Assembly (NCBI GenBank): GCA_945643635.1
Contig: CALZFC010000007.1
Location: 1,601,001 to 1,665,000, forward strand
Source of the DNA: Allodiplogaster sudhausi
Taxonomy: Eukaryota; Nematoda; Chromadorea; Rhabditida; Diplogasteridae
Length of the DNA stretch: 64,000 bases
Direction of reading: 5' to 3'
Below are positions 10,364 to 22,500 of this stretch, piece by piece (the stretch's first letter is position 1; the number at the start of each line of letters is the position of its first letter). The notes under the pieces were generated by a model. The model was not told the origin of the DNA and did no database searches. It saw only the letters and a list, made by a program, of their open reading frames with translations. The translations under genes were made by a program, and so were the position numbers.

Positions 10364-13300
10364 TCACTTCAGCGCTTTCGCTGCCAGTTGCTTGATAACT
10401 CTTGCTTGTCTTTTCATCTGCGAGTTCGGGCTGCGGAGTTGGAGTTCTAAACAAAAGATGAAGAAGGACTATATGAAAGAAAATGATGGAATAAAAGGAA
10501 ACCTTCGAGGGCGTCGCTGATAACACTCCTAACACGAGGGACATGCACAGCTATGGTCTCGTCACTCGGCCGCACTTCCTCCAGAATGTGTTCCATGTAT
10601 CTGAATCAACTTCCCCTTCACATCCACTTCCAAGAAGATCAAATTGAAGCTGCACAACCTGAACTTTAGGTCGGTCTCAACTTCGAGATGATAGGAGAGT
10701 TGCTGGAGGAGAGAGAGCAGAACTGGCTGAGAGAGGCCGCTGCCGCCTGCTTCACAATCATCAATTCACCCTCTTCCCAAAGACAGGAAGCAAAAGCACA
10801 AACCAGAGCCGAAGAGCTCGTCAGGGTCAACATTTTTGCACACAAACTCCAGCACGGATTCATCTGCTTGATTGAGTACCTGAATATTTCTGTCTGAAAT
10901 CTTTTTTTCTTGAAAGAAAATAAATAAAGGAAACAAATATATAAAAAAAACGTACAATAAAAAGCGAGCAACGACAGTTAAACCGAATCCCCATTCAATT
11001 GCTGTCATTAAACTCGATCACTTCGTCACTGAAGAATAAGAACTGACTGACGTTTTCAAATGCGAGTTGAATTTGACGGTTCTTAATGAGAATGAGAAGA
11101 GATTGACGATCTTGACAAAGCGGAGCAGGAGTTGAGGCTACCGTAGTCGCAAGAGTTGCGGCTTGAAGCATTCTCACCTGCACGAAATGCTCTGTGAAAG
11201 AGAAGAAGCATACAGAAGGCGAAATTAAAGATGTACTTGAGCGAGGTACTGGTTGAGGCCTTCTTTGAATTGCTCGTTGATTTGCTTGAAGAGAAGGCCA
11301 CAAGTTCGCTCGACGGTTGGAATTATAGTGGAAGTCACGGCTTCCTTACATCTCTCCGCAACTCTTGCTGTTAGAGCCTCCGATCCAAGCTGAAATTCAT
11401 TCGATCAGTACAGCCATTACCGTAAACTATCATAAACATAAGAAAAGTGAGTCCCCACCTTGTGATTAGCCTGTATGCTGTTTTCAACTGCGAGACTATT
11501 CTCATTGAGTGCATTCCGTACAACTCGGATGGTCTCTCCCCGACTCGTCTCTATCAGATCAGAGATATTCGCCAGTAAGCGATCTTCACGTAGCGAGAAT
11601 TCATCCTCTGCCAATTAGTAATGTACATATAAATGTATCAAACAATAAAAATAAAGAGAGAAACGGACTGAATTGCTGAAGAAGAGAGAGAATGCTCTGA
11701 TTGGTAACTGAAGCCCTTCTCTCCTCTTCTGCTCTTTCCATTTTATGCGTCAGTTGTTCGATCTGCAAAGTGACTACAATTACATGATAAGGCTAGTCTT
11801 CCACTGTCCATGCCTCTTGTATACATCAGTTCATGTTAACTTTTCTCGGTCTTCCATCCAATCACTGCCAAAGCGTGTGATCAATCAAATGAACCTTCTC
11901 ATTGAGCTGCTCAATCTTGTCAACGAGTGCCTCAAAGTGTTCGTTCTGCTTGTCGAGGAAGGCAGAAGTGTCTGCGGGAGGCGGTTGGAAGTGTTCTCCA
12001 CTCGAAGAAGGAGCCATCTGGGGATTGGCAGAGGATGGAGAGGGCATCACTCCAAGAGCAGACAGCAGCTCCATCTGGCTGCAATCAATTCCTCTTATTA
12101 CCGTACACAGCCAGTTCTTATGCAGTTCATATTTGACAAGATATACAGTAGAAGAGTAATCCGTCTATAGACTCAATACAGATAATTCACCTCATTCATC
12201 CTTCAAAAAACCTTTCCTCGCATACCTTTCCCTTGCAGCACGAAGCAAGGAGTCAGATGGATGGGACTCGCGTGGTTCACTCTTGTCCAGGCTCACATCC
12301 AAGAGAAGGACACTCTTTGGGGAGATCGCTACTAGAGAGACGTGCACCTCAATTCAATTCCTAATTATTATTGATTGTACCCAACAGAAATAATAAAATG
12401 CGGACTTCTGCCGGTTTCGTTCCTGAGCTTCCGGTTGCAGTTGGAGATGTTATCTCCTCTTCGTCATCGAACGAAAGGTCTGAATATCAAAAGTCTAACG
12501 ATAAGCTTACAAAATTGAAATTAAAAGTGCAACATTAAATGTTCGAACCCGCAGGCTCAGCATCCTTGACATCGAATGGAGCAACAGCCACTAGAGGGTG
12601 GTAGAAGCATATTTGAGTGATGGAAGAGAAGAGAGGAGCACCTGTCGAGTAGTCGAGCTCCACGCAAAACATATTCTGTAAAGTAAAATGCACGTTCTTT
12701 GTAAAGAATAAGGGAAAAGGGTTAAACAAATATTTAAAAAAAAAGGGAAAGATAAAGGAAACCAACAGCTCCGTCAATATCGATAAGATAAATGTAGCGA
12801 GAGTGTGGGTCGGTGTGCACAGTAAACCTGACAAGACAAGAGAGATCAGAAACAGCCCAGACATTTCAGAATTATTCATAAAAAGAAGAGGAACAAAAGA
12901 GAAAAGACGAACTTGCTCAAGTTGAGCGGAGAATCCAGTTTGAGTCGTCCAATGCATGTCCAATTCTCGCATTCAAAGAGACAAAGAGACCTTCCCTCCG
13001 AGTCGGCCGCCACACAGAAACGCCAGAATTGTTCACTGGAGGAAAAAGAATAAACTCTGTCATTCTACATTTTTTAGTCTCTTACAGTGCATTAATATTG
13101 TCAAGGAAGAAGAGATCGCGCAGAGGAAATCCCATCTGAGGATTCCAATTGTGGGCGAATCTCAGCTCATTCGAGTCGATAATGTAGAAAGAGACGAGGC
13201 CGGAGGAGTCTGCGATAGCAACTGCCGTGGCATCAGGGGAAAGGCACAGGGCTGTCACTTCCTGAAAGTCACTTTCAGCTGTTTTGACAACTCAGACAAA

Positions 13301-14544
13301 ATTAACCTTTAAATGAAAATATTAAAAACACTGACATGTTCAATAGAGACGGAAAGCACGGCCCCCTCCACTTTCCTAGCTTCACTCAGATTCAATTCCA
13401 CTTGAGATTCCTTAGCTGCCTTCAACGTGCTTAAGTTGATTACGTGCACATCACGACCCTGAAATGACATGTTTCTACAGTTAGACTGGCCAATTCAAAT
13501 TAATATGAAAGGCACAGATAAAAAAAACACTATTTAATGCTTAATAATACAATCCCCACGCCCTATTGTTGCACCAAATCGAATAGAATATGGAATACGC
13601 AAGAACTTACAAACGTCACGGCCAACAGGTTGAGTTGATCGCTTGGATCAGAATCCTCGGGAATATACGGGCACCAGGTGAAGCGAGGCCGCGAGGGCGG
13701 AGCTTGCTTCTCTTTCTCATCTTCACTTTTATCATCTCCTTTGCCATCCGTCCAAATAATGTTCAGAAATTTCTCTCTATAAACAAGAACTTATTTCACT
13801 GCAAAGGGAAACATTTCTAAAGTATTAGCCTTGCGGAAACTGACATTGTACAAGTCTCGTGAACGTGATAAACATAAAGGTTGCAATCACTATCGAGAAC
13901 AGCCAGCAAGCTTGTGAGCCGGGACCATTGAACATCCACAATCGGCCTTCGGAATCCCTGAAATATATAGGCATATTTTAAAACTCATAAACAACTAGTG
14001 TTAAGAAAACAGTGAATAGTCTGTTTCTACCTTTATTAGTTGTCTATTTCTCGTTTCCCTTTCCATGACACGGACAGCCTCCCCAGTCGCTTCATGGCAA
14101 ATTCGATACGCAATCAAGTTGCCTTGGACTGCGAGCAGACGATCAGCGTAGGAACGCACCTGCAAAAGGCAAGAACTATAGTTATATCCCAAAAAGAACC
14201 GCGAACCAACAGAATGGATAGCAAGGGATAGTTCTAACATTCGAGATGTCCCATTTGTAATCGCTGAGCATGCGAGACTGAACACGGGAAGAGTCTCTCT
14301 CTCGGGAGTGGTGGTCTGCCTCGAGTGTCAGATGGACATTCTTCCCAGCAGCAAAACGGATCGGTTGATCAGACGCATTCAGGGCACTGAGACATTTAGA
14401 TATTAAACAATTGTATTTAAGCTTGTAATTATAATATCAGCTGAGAGAATGAATAAGCACATTTCTCCATTAGTGACATTAAGATGGTGCTCACTATTTC
14501 TCCGTCATTGATAGCTGATCCACTGTTAGGAGAAGGTCCCCCAT
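10364..14544 (-). CDS. edc-4: enhancer of mRNA decapping 4 (EDC4/Ge-1) homologue
   Basis: EDC4 is the cytoplasmic P-body scaffold that couples DCP1 to DCP2 for mRNA decapping. The start at 14544 (MGDLLLTVDQLSMTEK) joins in phase to an exon ending SRMLSDYKWDISN and then to RSYADRLLAVQGNLIAYRI, the typical EDC4 entry into its WD40-like propeller. Propeller exons follow to about 12540 (FRRPIVDVQWSRL, then EVTALCLSPDATAVAIAD, then YIYLIDIDG). A Pro/Ser linker comes next, then a coiled-coil exon (DKQNEHFEALVDKIEQLNEK, about 12000). The EDC4 C-terminal domain follows: PTVERTCGLLFKQINEQFKE at about 11300, then FVCKNVDPDELFGS and QPVLLSLLQQLSYHL. The last exons read YMEHILEEVRPSDET and HVPRVRSVISDALEG and end QLAAKALK at 10364. 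Domain order and overall length fit the family. Individual borders are inferred. Confidence 0.85.
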
Positions 14545-15067
14545 CCTCCGTTTACCTGTAATAACAACACCTCCGAGATGAAGAAGTGGTAAGCAAGGGA
14601 AAGGTGCAAACAATATCACGGGTACTCAACGCGGTTGCACTCTTTTCCGGCGCGGTATCGTTGCGTTTGACATTTTGTTGTAAAACATTTGGCAACATGC
14701 CAGAATTGGAAGTTGAAAAAATTTCTGTGTGAGGCCACACAACCGCTGACGCGACCGCTACCGCGTTCAAGTATACCACTTCTTTTTATGCGTGGGTGCA
14801 CGCAACAGATTGATGACCATTCAATGTGGATTAAAGATATTTTTATACAATACTGGTTATTTTTATTTGAAAAATAAAAAATTATTTACGTCGTTCCGAG
14901 AAAATAGCTCCGCTGAATGAATAATAATCTAATTGTTCTGAGTATTCAACTGTCGTGATAGGTGCATTTCACGAATTATGGACGCGTCCCAATCAATGCA
15001 TACAGCGAGTATTTCCGTATTTCCCTTGTGATCGTTTCACACTGCCCGTTGTAGGAAAGCACTGTCG
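14545..15067. promoter_or_regulatory. bidirectional intergenic region, EDC4 / zinc-finger gene
   Basis: About 520 bp separate the divergent starts of EDC4 (leftward) and the zinc-finger gene (rightward), so both promoters must lie here. No specific motif was identified. Confidence 0.45.
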
Positions 15068-17957
15068 ATGCTGTACCCTTCGGCTGTTTCTGTGGAAGCG
15101 GACGGCGCCTTTGACCCTCTTCGCTTCCCCATGAGCCCCGAACCAACTCACTCGGAAAAGGACTCCATTCCCTATCTTCTCCCTCCGAGTCATGACATGG
15201 ATCCCTTCGGATCCTTCTTCGAGGGAATGGAATACACTCCTCGTGCAACGTCGCACTACGAATTGGAGTTCCCTGAGACTGCCGAGCCCCTACCTGGCCT
15301 TCCCAAACAGTACGATGTGTCTATCGCGGAACAGGATGCTCCCACCTATGCCGACCTTTCATCGGTCTCCTTCTCCACGCCCGTTCAGTCCGAGCGATGT
15401 CTATCGCCACACTCAAATGTGCCCTACTTCTTTATTCCACTTCTTAATATTGATCAATCTGTATCTCGTAGGGTCGAATATAGACCTCAAATTTTGTTTC
15501 TGATCGAATGTTTGCCTCAAACTTGGTTAAAAGATCGAATGAAAAATTCAAACTTGGGTAAAAGATCGAATTAAAACCTCAAACTTGGGTGAATGATCGA
15601 ATGTGTACCTCAGAACTTGTGGTATTGCCATAGGAAAAATTCGTGGCAGATATTTTGGCAGAGTATTTCGTTGCGCTTACCCATCTCATAATCCTGTTTT
15701 AGTGATGACCTTTGCAGGGCGAATATGACCTTGCTTCCTCATCAGCTTTCGACTGCCATGGAACCGATCCTTCCTATGAGCCGCTCGCCAAACGTTCTAG
15801 GTTCGGATAAAATTTTTTTATATTGGCTTTAATATTCTCACGAATTCGAGATGCTTCACATCAATAGAGGCTTAGTTACTTGGGAATCTGCTAAGCTGTA
15901 TTGACTTACAATGTTTAAATTAAGACGCCAGTACCGTGATGAAGCCGAAGAAGAAACCCTTTCTTCTGAACAAGCCGGGTTCGCTTATTGCTTTAATAGA
16001 ATATACATATTTTAGCTATACACATACAATATTTAAAAAATAATAATTCCTATTCCAGGCCGAGTGCTGCTTTCAGTCCGTATGACTCGGTTGAAAGCAC
16101 CTCCCATCACATCGATTCTGGAAGAGACGAAGACGAAAATGAGGAGAGCTGGTACAGGTATTATTACGAGATGCCAGACCCACAACCGAACATCGTTGCA
16201 GAGGTATTTTATTTGTATTCTTTCGCTTTCAGAGTCTGACACAAATTGCATGACCAATGATAATGCATGTTTATGCTTCAGACGCTGGAGTTCATGGAGA
16301 AGATCAATGAGAAGAAAAATGAAGCCGAGATGATTTTCGAAATGACTTTGGCCGAGATTAAAGAAGCCGAGTTGACCAGGAAAGCCCGCCTGAAGGGAAA
16401 ACCGAGGCATTGGGAGTCAGAGAGCAAGGTTTGTTTTTGGGTGATTTTGTTACTGAAGTTACGCAAGTCTTTCGTTAATTAAATGTGCATTTTACGCTTG
16501 CAGATATACGTTTGTGTTATCTGCTCTCGTGGATTCCATGAGATCGACGAAATGCAGAAGCACATAGTCACTGCTCATCTCAAGCAGGAGAACGTGCGTA
16601 TTCACACATCGTGTCCGTGGCAGTGCACCGATCATTATACTCTTTTCAGAAATATCGGTGTCCGCACTGTCCACGAGCGTTTAAGCTGCCTAAGAATCTA
16701 AGTGCTCACGTGGCGAAGCATAAAACTGTTGGGACAGTCTTCTCGTGCGTGCATTGCCCCCAAGTTTACAGGTATTCATGCGTCATTCTCATCTTATTTT
16801 ATGAATTTGAAAACCATCTTTGAAGATGATCGGCTTAATTTTTTTTCAGGACGAATGCTTCCCTCGAGAGACATCTTTCGGATAAACATGGCGTCACTCT
16901 CGATGGTGATTCTGTCTCCAAGAGCCATTCGTGTTCTACTTGTTTCAAATCATTTGGGCTGGAGAAGGAGCTCAAGGTATGCTGTCCACTTCCAGCCCAT
17001 TCCTTATCAACGTGCTTGTCCACTTCTCGGTCATGCATTCTTTTGTGAGTTCAGGTACACGAACGATATTGCGTTCGACGGGAACAAATTCTGATGAGTC
17101 GAGCGAAGAAGCGACTTTCTTCTGCCAGCAGTGCAACTCCGGCAGCGCCTTCGGGCAGGCCCATCAAAGGTATTTCTTTGTCTCCTGTTTCTCCTGACAA
17201 GGAGGAATGTCTTGAAAAATGCAGCAGAATGGAGACGTCTAACTCGGTGTGGAAGAACAGTGTTTTGCAGACAAGTCGTGTCCGGTGTGTCAACTCGTGT
17301 GTGCATCTGTACAGTCCAGGAATCGCCACATCATGAGGGCCCATCCCGACCAGAAAGAGCTCGCCAAAGCTCCCGTCGGCTATGTGGGCAACGATGACTT
17401 GGTATCTTTCTTTTCATTGACTTTTTTTAATAATTTAGTTCGAACAGGGATGTAATAGAAAGATGGGAGAGTACATTTGAACGCCTTGACTGTTCAGGCG
17501 GTGCTGCCTTTCGTCTGTGAGGTGTGCACGAGAGGATTCTCAGATGCCGCCAAGCTTTCCATTCACAAGAGAAGAGAACACGATGCTGACTCCTCCAAGA
17601 CTTTTGGCTGCGAGAAGTGTGGCAGAAAGTACGGTCTTTCTTGTATTCCTGTAACATTACTACCTTTCTAGATAAGAATCGGCAAGGATTTTTTACAGGA
17701 TGAATAGTACTGATTGGTCGACTTTCAGATTCCCTCTGCTATCTGAGCTGCGTAAGCACGAGCTGCGCATGGCTGGCCTGCCAATGTGTCGGAATCGAGG
17801 CAGGCAGTTGCCCACTGCTGGCCCCTCTGCCCCCTCCACCCCTTCCCTTCCTTCCCTCCCCGCCAGCTCACCCACTTCCTCCGCCAAAACCCCCACCACA
17901 GCCCTGAAGAGAAATGATAAGGTGCTTCCAGCTAGCAGTGACGATTTCACTCTTTGA
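15068..17957 (+). CDS. C2H2 zinc-finger protein with about seven fingers
   Basis: Probable DNA-binding nuclear protein. Exon 1 (15068-15417) is an acidic, Pro-rich N-terminus (DPFGSFFEGMEYTP). Exons at about 15719, 15926, 16060 and 16283 add further acidic sequence, a WYRYYYEMPDPQP segment and a charged helix. Fingers follow: CVICSRGF...H..TAH (16504), CPHCPRAF...H...H (16651), CVHCPQVYR...H....H (split between 16651 and 16850 exons), CSTCFKSF...H...C (C2HC type), CPVCQLVC...H...H (17271), CEVCTRGF...H....H (17497) and CEKCGRKF...H......C (last exon). The C-terminus is Pro/Ser/Thr-rich and ends SSDDFTL. Phases agree between adjacent exons, including the join into the 17271 exon. I do not recognise the orthologue. 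Two fingers with a terminal Cys are unusual but known. Confidence 0.8.
15485..15612. repeat. degenerate tandem repeat, about 4 units of 35 bp
   Basis: Intron 1 of the zinc-finger gene contains four related units, each carrying a TCAAACTTGG-like block followed by a GATCGAAT block. Units differ by a few bases and small gaps. Confidence 0.75.
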
Positions 17958-18573
17958 ATGTAAAGGAAATTGCACTTGGTGACGTTTAGTATTTCCTTTA
18001 CCTTAGGTATCAGGGCTATAAGCATTTTTGATACTAATATTATTTTGAGCGTTGGCTGGTATGTTTAAAACGAGTTAATGCGAAAGCGATTTTGCCGGTA
18101 CTCAATCTGACACTGCCTACGCAAGTTCTTTTAGCGTATCTGTTGTTTCAGATACAATATAATTGATAGGTTTGTAATATTATGTGAAGATTCTGAAATA
18201 AGTTGAAACTTTTTTTTTACACTTGCTTTATTTTTCATTTGGTTGCTATAAGTTTGGTAGCACTCGTTGTGAATGCCGTGGTGGTATCTTCATTTATTCA
18301 CTTGATGTGATAAACTCACCTTTTCAAACACAAGTCCCGTATGACTTCGCTTGACAATAGATGGTTTTAAACAAAACTAATTATTCGGCTCGTGGGAATC
18401 TGGCATGTCTAGTTCGGGATCCGACACCACTGAATCGTTTGCTTCAAAAAATGTGAAGGGTTAGCTCGGTGATAAATACAACCAGTATCTTAAACGGACT
18501 ACATACATGTAGAGATGACCCGCAATCAAATTAACAGCCTTTTTGCCATGTCCAATGTCAGACGTCGGAGGGT
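17958..18573. other. convergent spacer
   Basis: AT-rich stretch between the zinc-finger gene end and the membrane-protein gene end. It should hold both 3' UTRs. No exon or repeat recognised. Confidence 0.4.
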
Positions 18574-19080
18574 CTACAACTCGGGTGTTGCTGTTGCTCC
18601 TTCCATGTAATCATTGTCATAGTTGTGGCGCACGATGACTTGGGCAGGGCTGGAGAGCAAGGAGGAGAACTTCCTGCACAAAGGGTCATTCAGAGAAGGT
18701 CAATTAGCATGACGATGAAGATGGAATAGAACGGACTCGCAGAGAAGGAGTGGATAGGCGAGGCGAGGGGTGTGGTTCTCTCTTCTTTCTCTTCCACAAT
18801 CACAGTGAGTCTCTCATGACAACGAGGAGCAGCACTCTCTGATCGACACGAGTGTTGCTCACTCCGAAGTGGCTTCAAACCGTCTTCTTTCTTTCTTGGA
18901 AGGAAGACATCCTCTCCTGATACAATAAAGATAGAACGGAATGGACAAACCATGTCATATTTGGCATGCGTCCGCCTGGTGGAGAACCAAGTGTGGAAAC
19001 GATAGGTGAGTAGGATGATTCCGAGGCAGAGAAGAACAAAGAAGAAGAAGAGAAGCGCCCAGCTCAGACCGGAAACATCT
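18574..19080 (-). CDS. 3' exons of a single-pass membrane protein
   Basis: The exon from about 19080 opens after a TTGCAG acceptor with DVSGLSW and then one clear membrane span (ALLFFFFVLLCLGIILLTY), followed by basic residues (RFHTWFSTRRTHAK) that suggest a cytoplasmic tail by the positive-inside rule. The tail carries VFLPRKKEDGLKPL and a Ser/Cys-rich part, then joins by a roughly 58-nt intron (about 18733-18676) to an exon ending HNYDNDYMEGATATPEL, stop at 18574. A possible 34-nt intron inside the first exon is rejected because it would break the frame. The ectodomain would lie upstream. Family not recognised. Confidence 0.55.
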
Positions 19081-19639
19081 GCAAGCAATGAATCTCCGTG
19101 TGGAAGTCACGCTCATTCACTCGACGAATCTCCTCTTTCTACATTTCAGAAAACGGATCTGGCTGGTTCATTCAGCTAAAAGGTGAGTAATTCATTTGGC
19201 ACTAGAGACTTGGAAGGCATAACCCAGACATAGATGCGCAAATACGGTAATAATGCAGTTGTCATAAGAGAGAGAGAGAGAGAGAGAGAGAGATGTAAAA
19301 GAGATTAGAGCTTTCCTTCTGGATAAGATCTTATCTCTGGAAGAGAGATTCACTTGACGAAACAAGGAATCAATTTCCCTGCTGTCTTTTCACAGACGAG
19401 AAGAAGAGAAAGCTAATGTGCTAAATGGCAGCACGTGAAAATTAAAGTCTTCCCTTGGAGACTGCATAATCTCTTTTAGAAAAGATGGCATCCAATCGGC
19501 GGTGGAAACACGAAAGGGATAAGAGAGCATAAGCTGTCAATTAAGAAGGGAAGGGATCAACCAAGAAACCATGGAAGGAAAGGAAAGGACCATTCTGCTG
19601 TCTGCAGATCACACGAGTGTCCACGATCGAATTAATGAA

Positions 19640-19778
19640 GCAGTTCATGAAGTCCGGTCTTATCAGGCACGTCTGCAAGATTGATGTCACTTTCAAACCT
19701 TACTTGGCATTTTTCATGCTCCTTTCCGTCCTCTCTTTCTCTCTCTCCCTCTCTGTCCTCTTTCTCTCTCTCTTTCTT

Positions 19779-19825
<47 letters not shown>

Positions 19826-20497
19826 CTCTACATACATACATACATTTGTTTCTCTCGCATATGAAACGAACTTTGACTCCGACGCTGTAGTTGTCCACCC
19901 TGAAGAAGGCGGTGTGGACATGAAGAGATGAAGAAGGAGGACCAATGAGGCGAGTCTGTAGCACCTGAGCATAAGTGAATAGCAATAGTTTTTGCTTCAT
20001 CCGCCATTTGGCAGCTTGACGTCCCATTTGTTATTGTGTGAATGAAGAAATGAATGAACTGACTTGCTCGTCTGTCAGAGGGAATCGCGCCTTCGCCGTT
20101 ACATCGTACTGCAAGCAACATATTATTTCTTTGACTTGGAAAGAAGATATTCTCAGAGTTTCATTGCATATGAGTCATCGGATTCTCTTGTAGTAATATT
20201 GTATTGGTTTTTTTTCTTCATGAGTGAGCGCATTCTTCGTCTTCCCCCGTATCCATCTTCCAGTCACCATATTCCCTTTGCTACTTTTCGTTGCGTTCTT
20301 CCTGGCACTTAGCCGAAAGACACCTCAGAGTCTTTCCATTTCCGCATTCTATCTACCAACCTAAACCTCTCTCTCTCTCTCACTCTCTCCTTCTTACTTC
20401 ACCTCACTCTATAGCCCTGTCTCTCCCTCCGAAGTCTAGCTTCATCTGTCAATGCGACACGTCACAACTTTGCGCAGGTCTCCACTTCATTCCCCCC

Positions 20498-20551
<54 letters not shown>

Positions 20552-21606
20552 ACTCCTCCCTCGTTTCTGTTAAAAGCTTGTATCCCAATATCTCCTCTGC
20601 AATCTGCTTTTGTTCAACTTTGTCGCCTAATGGGGATGCTACATACCTCATGGATATCACATATCATGTTCTACACCCACTCTCAATCTACTAGCCTACA
20701 CCCCGAACTCTCTGTCTTTCTCTCGTTCCTCTCTATAATTCTTCCCCCTCCTCTCTAAATACTTCATCGAATCCCTTTTCCATCTTGGGTCTCTCTTTCC
20801 ATGCAGCATGCATTTTTGCGCTCATTAATATTTGCTGCCAGCCAAAGGAATGGAATCTTCAAGACAAAAATTCGAGTGAAAGCGATGAATGAGAAGCTTC
20901 TAGAAACATTTGAGCTCACACATTTCCACCTTAACAAAGAAGCTCGTCCCTGCAAAGTAGAGAGAAAAATCACAACTCTTGACAAGCTCGACAAATTCAA
21001 TCACCTTTTGAAACAGTTCTTTATTGGGAGAGCAAGAAAGGGGGCAACGGCGCATTGCTATTCCCACGCGACACTCCCACGATGGAGGGTTGTCGGCAGA
21101 ATCACAAACAACTTAGTTGAAATGGCAACATGAACTTTACTGGAGGTGAGATCCACATTACTTGTAGAATATCTGAATGCTCGAGTTCCCTGATTAATCT
21201 ACACCCATGAGATGCATTGTACTAGGAAAGAATGAGTGGGAAGCAGTCTAGTCTCCTCGTGGCAGAAGTTTCTCTCACGCTTTTCTCCTCTCCACGAACA
21301 AAAGAAACTTCAGACGATTTGATTGTTTTACAGGAAACTATTTTCGCTTGTGGGTTTCCTGAGCGGAGGAATACAAGGAAGATGATTCTAAACGAGAGAA
21401 GCTGCTTGCTTAATAAGGCGAGTTGTATGAATTGTCTAATTAAGAAGGAGAAGAGAAGGAAGACGCTGATGGCGTGTGACTTCTTTGTGTACAACTAGAG
21501 ACAGACAGAATTGCCTGCGTCAGAATTCAAGTGGCGGAAGAGAGAAGAAGATGAAGCAAAACATTAGAGAACACCATTCAAGTGGCAATTCCTTCTCTCT
21601 ATATCA

Positions 21607-21652
<46 letters not shown>

Positions 21653-22170
21653 ATCAATCTTTTCACACTATCTTTGTCTTTCTCCATCTCCCACTCCCTA
21701 AGAATTAACGAAAATATGTCTGTTCTAAGTTAATAATTAGCATGAAGTATTCCTCGTAATCGTCACTCCCAGCTATCCTGACACTTCAAGAAACATAGAA
21801 ACTAACCAGCCAATTGCTTATTACATATGTATGTATATCATCGTGAACAATTGCATGTTTATAGAACTCGCGAGAAAGTGAGAATGAGAGAAACAGAACG
21901 AAGAGAAGAGTGATAAAGAGAGAGAAAGATTCGGAAAGATAGAGAGAGAGAGATAGAGAAAGATAGAGAGACAGATACAGAAATATAGAGGGGGGGGGGG
22001 AGAGACTGACATGGAAAGTAAGCAGGAGCTGAAGTTGGTCCTTGGTGTTTCCGCCACTGCTTAATGCAACTGGGCACGCTGTTCCACGGTAGGTGAAGTG
22101 AGTTGTCACGCGGGCCAGAGGGGCATCCTCTTCTGCTCCGAGGCGGACATCGCAACGAGGATGACACTCC
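19640..22170 (-). CDS. candidate upstream exons of the membrane protein
   Basis: Several short minus-strand stretches with splice signals look coding. About 22170-22014 encodes ECHPRCDVRLGAEEDAP, then VTTHFTYRGTACP. About 20107-20063 encodes YDVTAKARFPLTDEQ. A later piece gives KLLLFTYAQ, and about 19904-19860 gives VDNYSVGVKVRF. About 19672 gives LIRPDFMNCFINSIVD. The first two join in phase; the later joins do not all fit. Together they suggest an extracellular beta-rich domain preceding the membrane span at 19.0 kb, distantly reminiscent of TMEM231-type proteins, but this is a weak guess. The segment between 20.1 and 22.0 kb shows no further exon. Confidence 0.3.
19740..19820. repeat. (CT)n microsatellite
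   Basis: CT-rich run with short interruptions, in the candidate upstream part of the membrane-protein gene. Confidence 0.85.
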
Positions 22171-22194
22171 ATTCTGAAAGTAGACTGGGTTGGA

Positions 22195-22233
22195 CGGACT
22201 GAGAGATATGTAGAGAGATATGTAGAGAGATAT

Positions 22234-22280
<47 letters not shown>
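22195..22280. repeat. (GAGATATGTA)n and (AG)n compound repeat
   Basis: Three copies of a 14-bp GAGAGATATGTA-type unit followed by an AG run. Confidence 0.85.
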
Positions 22281-22282
<2 letters not shown>

Positions 22283-22500
22283 AAGAGCGAGTGGAAAAAT
22301 TACCAGGGCTATAAAGAATAAAGAGCTGTGTGCGGCACGCAATGAAATAAACATGAGTAAATTGCGATGCAGATTTGAAATGAGTGGCAGCAAAGAATGT
22401 AAACAAGAGAGAGCTCTCCGTCCATTTCAAGTACATTTGAATTATGACGAAAAGAAAATAGTAACGGAATATACACAAATGTGATAAATGCTTAGGAGAC

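Noticed and set aside
14976..15256. Minus-strand frames antisense to zinc-finger exon 1
   Set aside because: Shadow of the real plus-strand exon, which continues in phase into later exons.
18917..18950. 34-nt intron in the membrane-protein exon
   Set aside because: GT and AG are present, but removing 34 nt puts the tail out of frame, while reading through keeps it open.
19157..19189. Tiny plus-strand exon (about 33 nt) encoding NGSGWFIQLK with perfect splice signals
   Set aside because: No plus-strand gene around it to join; lies in an intron of a minus-strand gene. Treated as coincidence.
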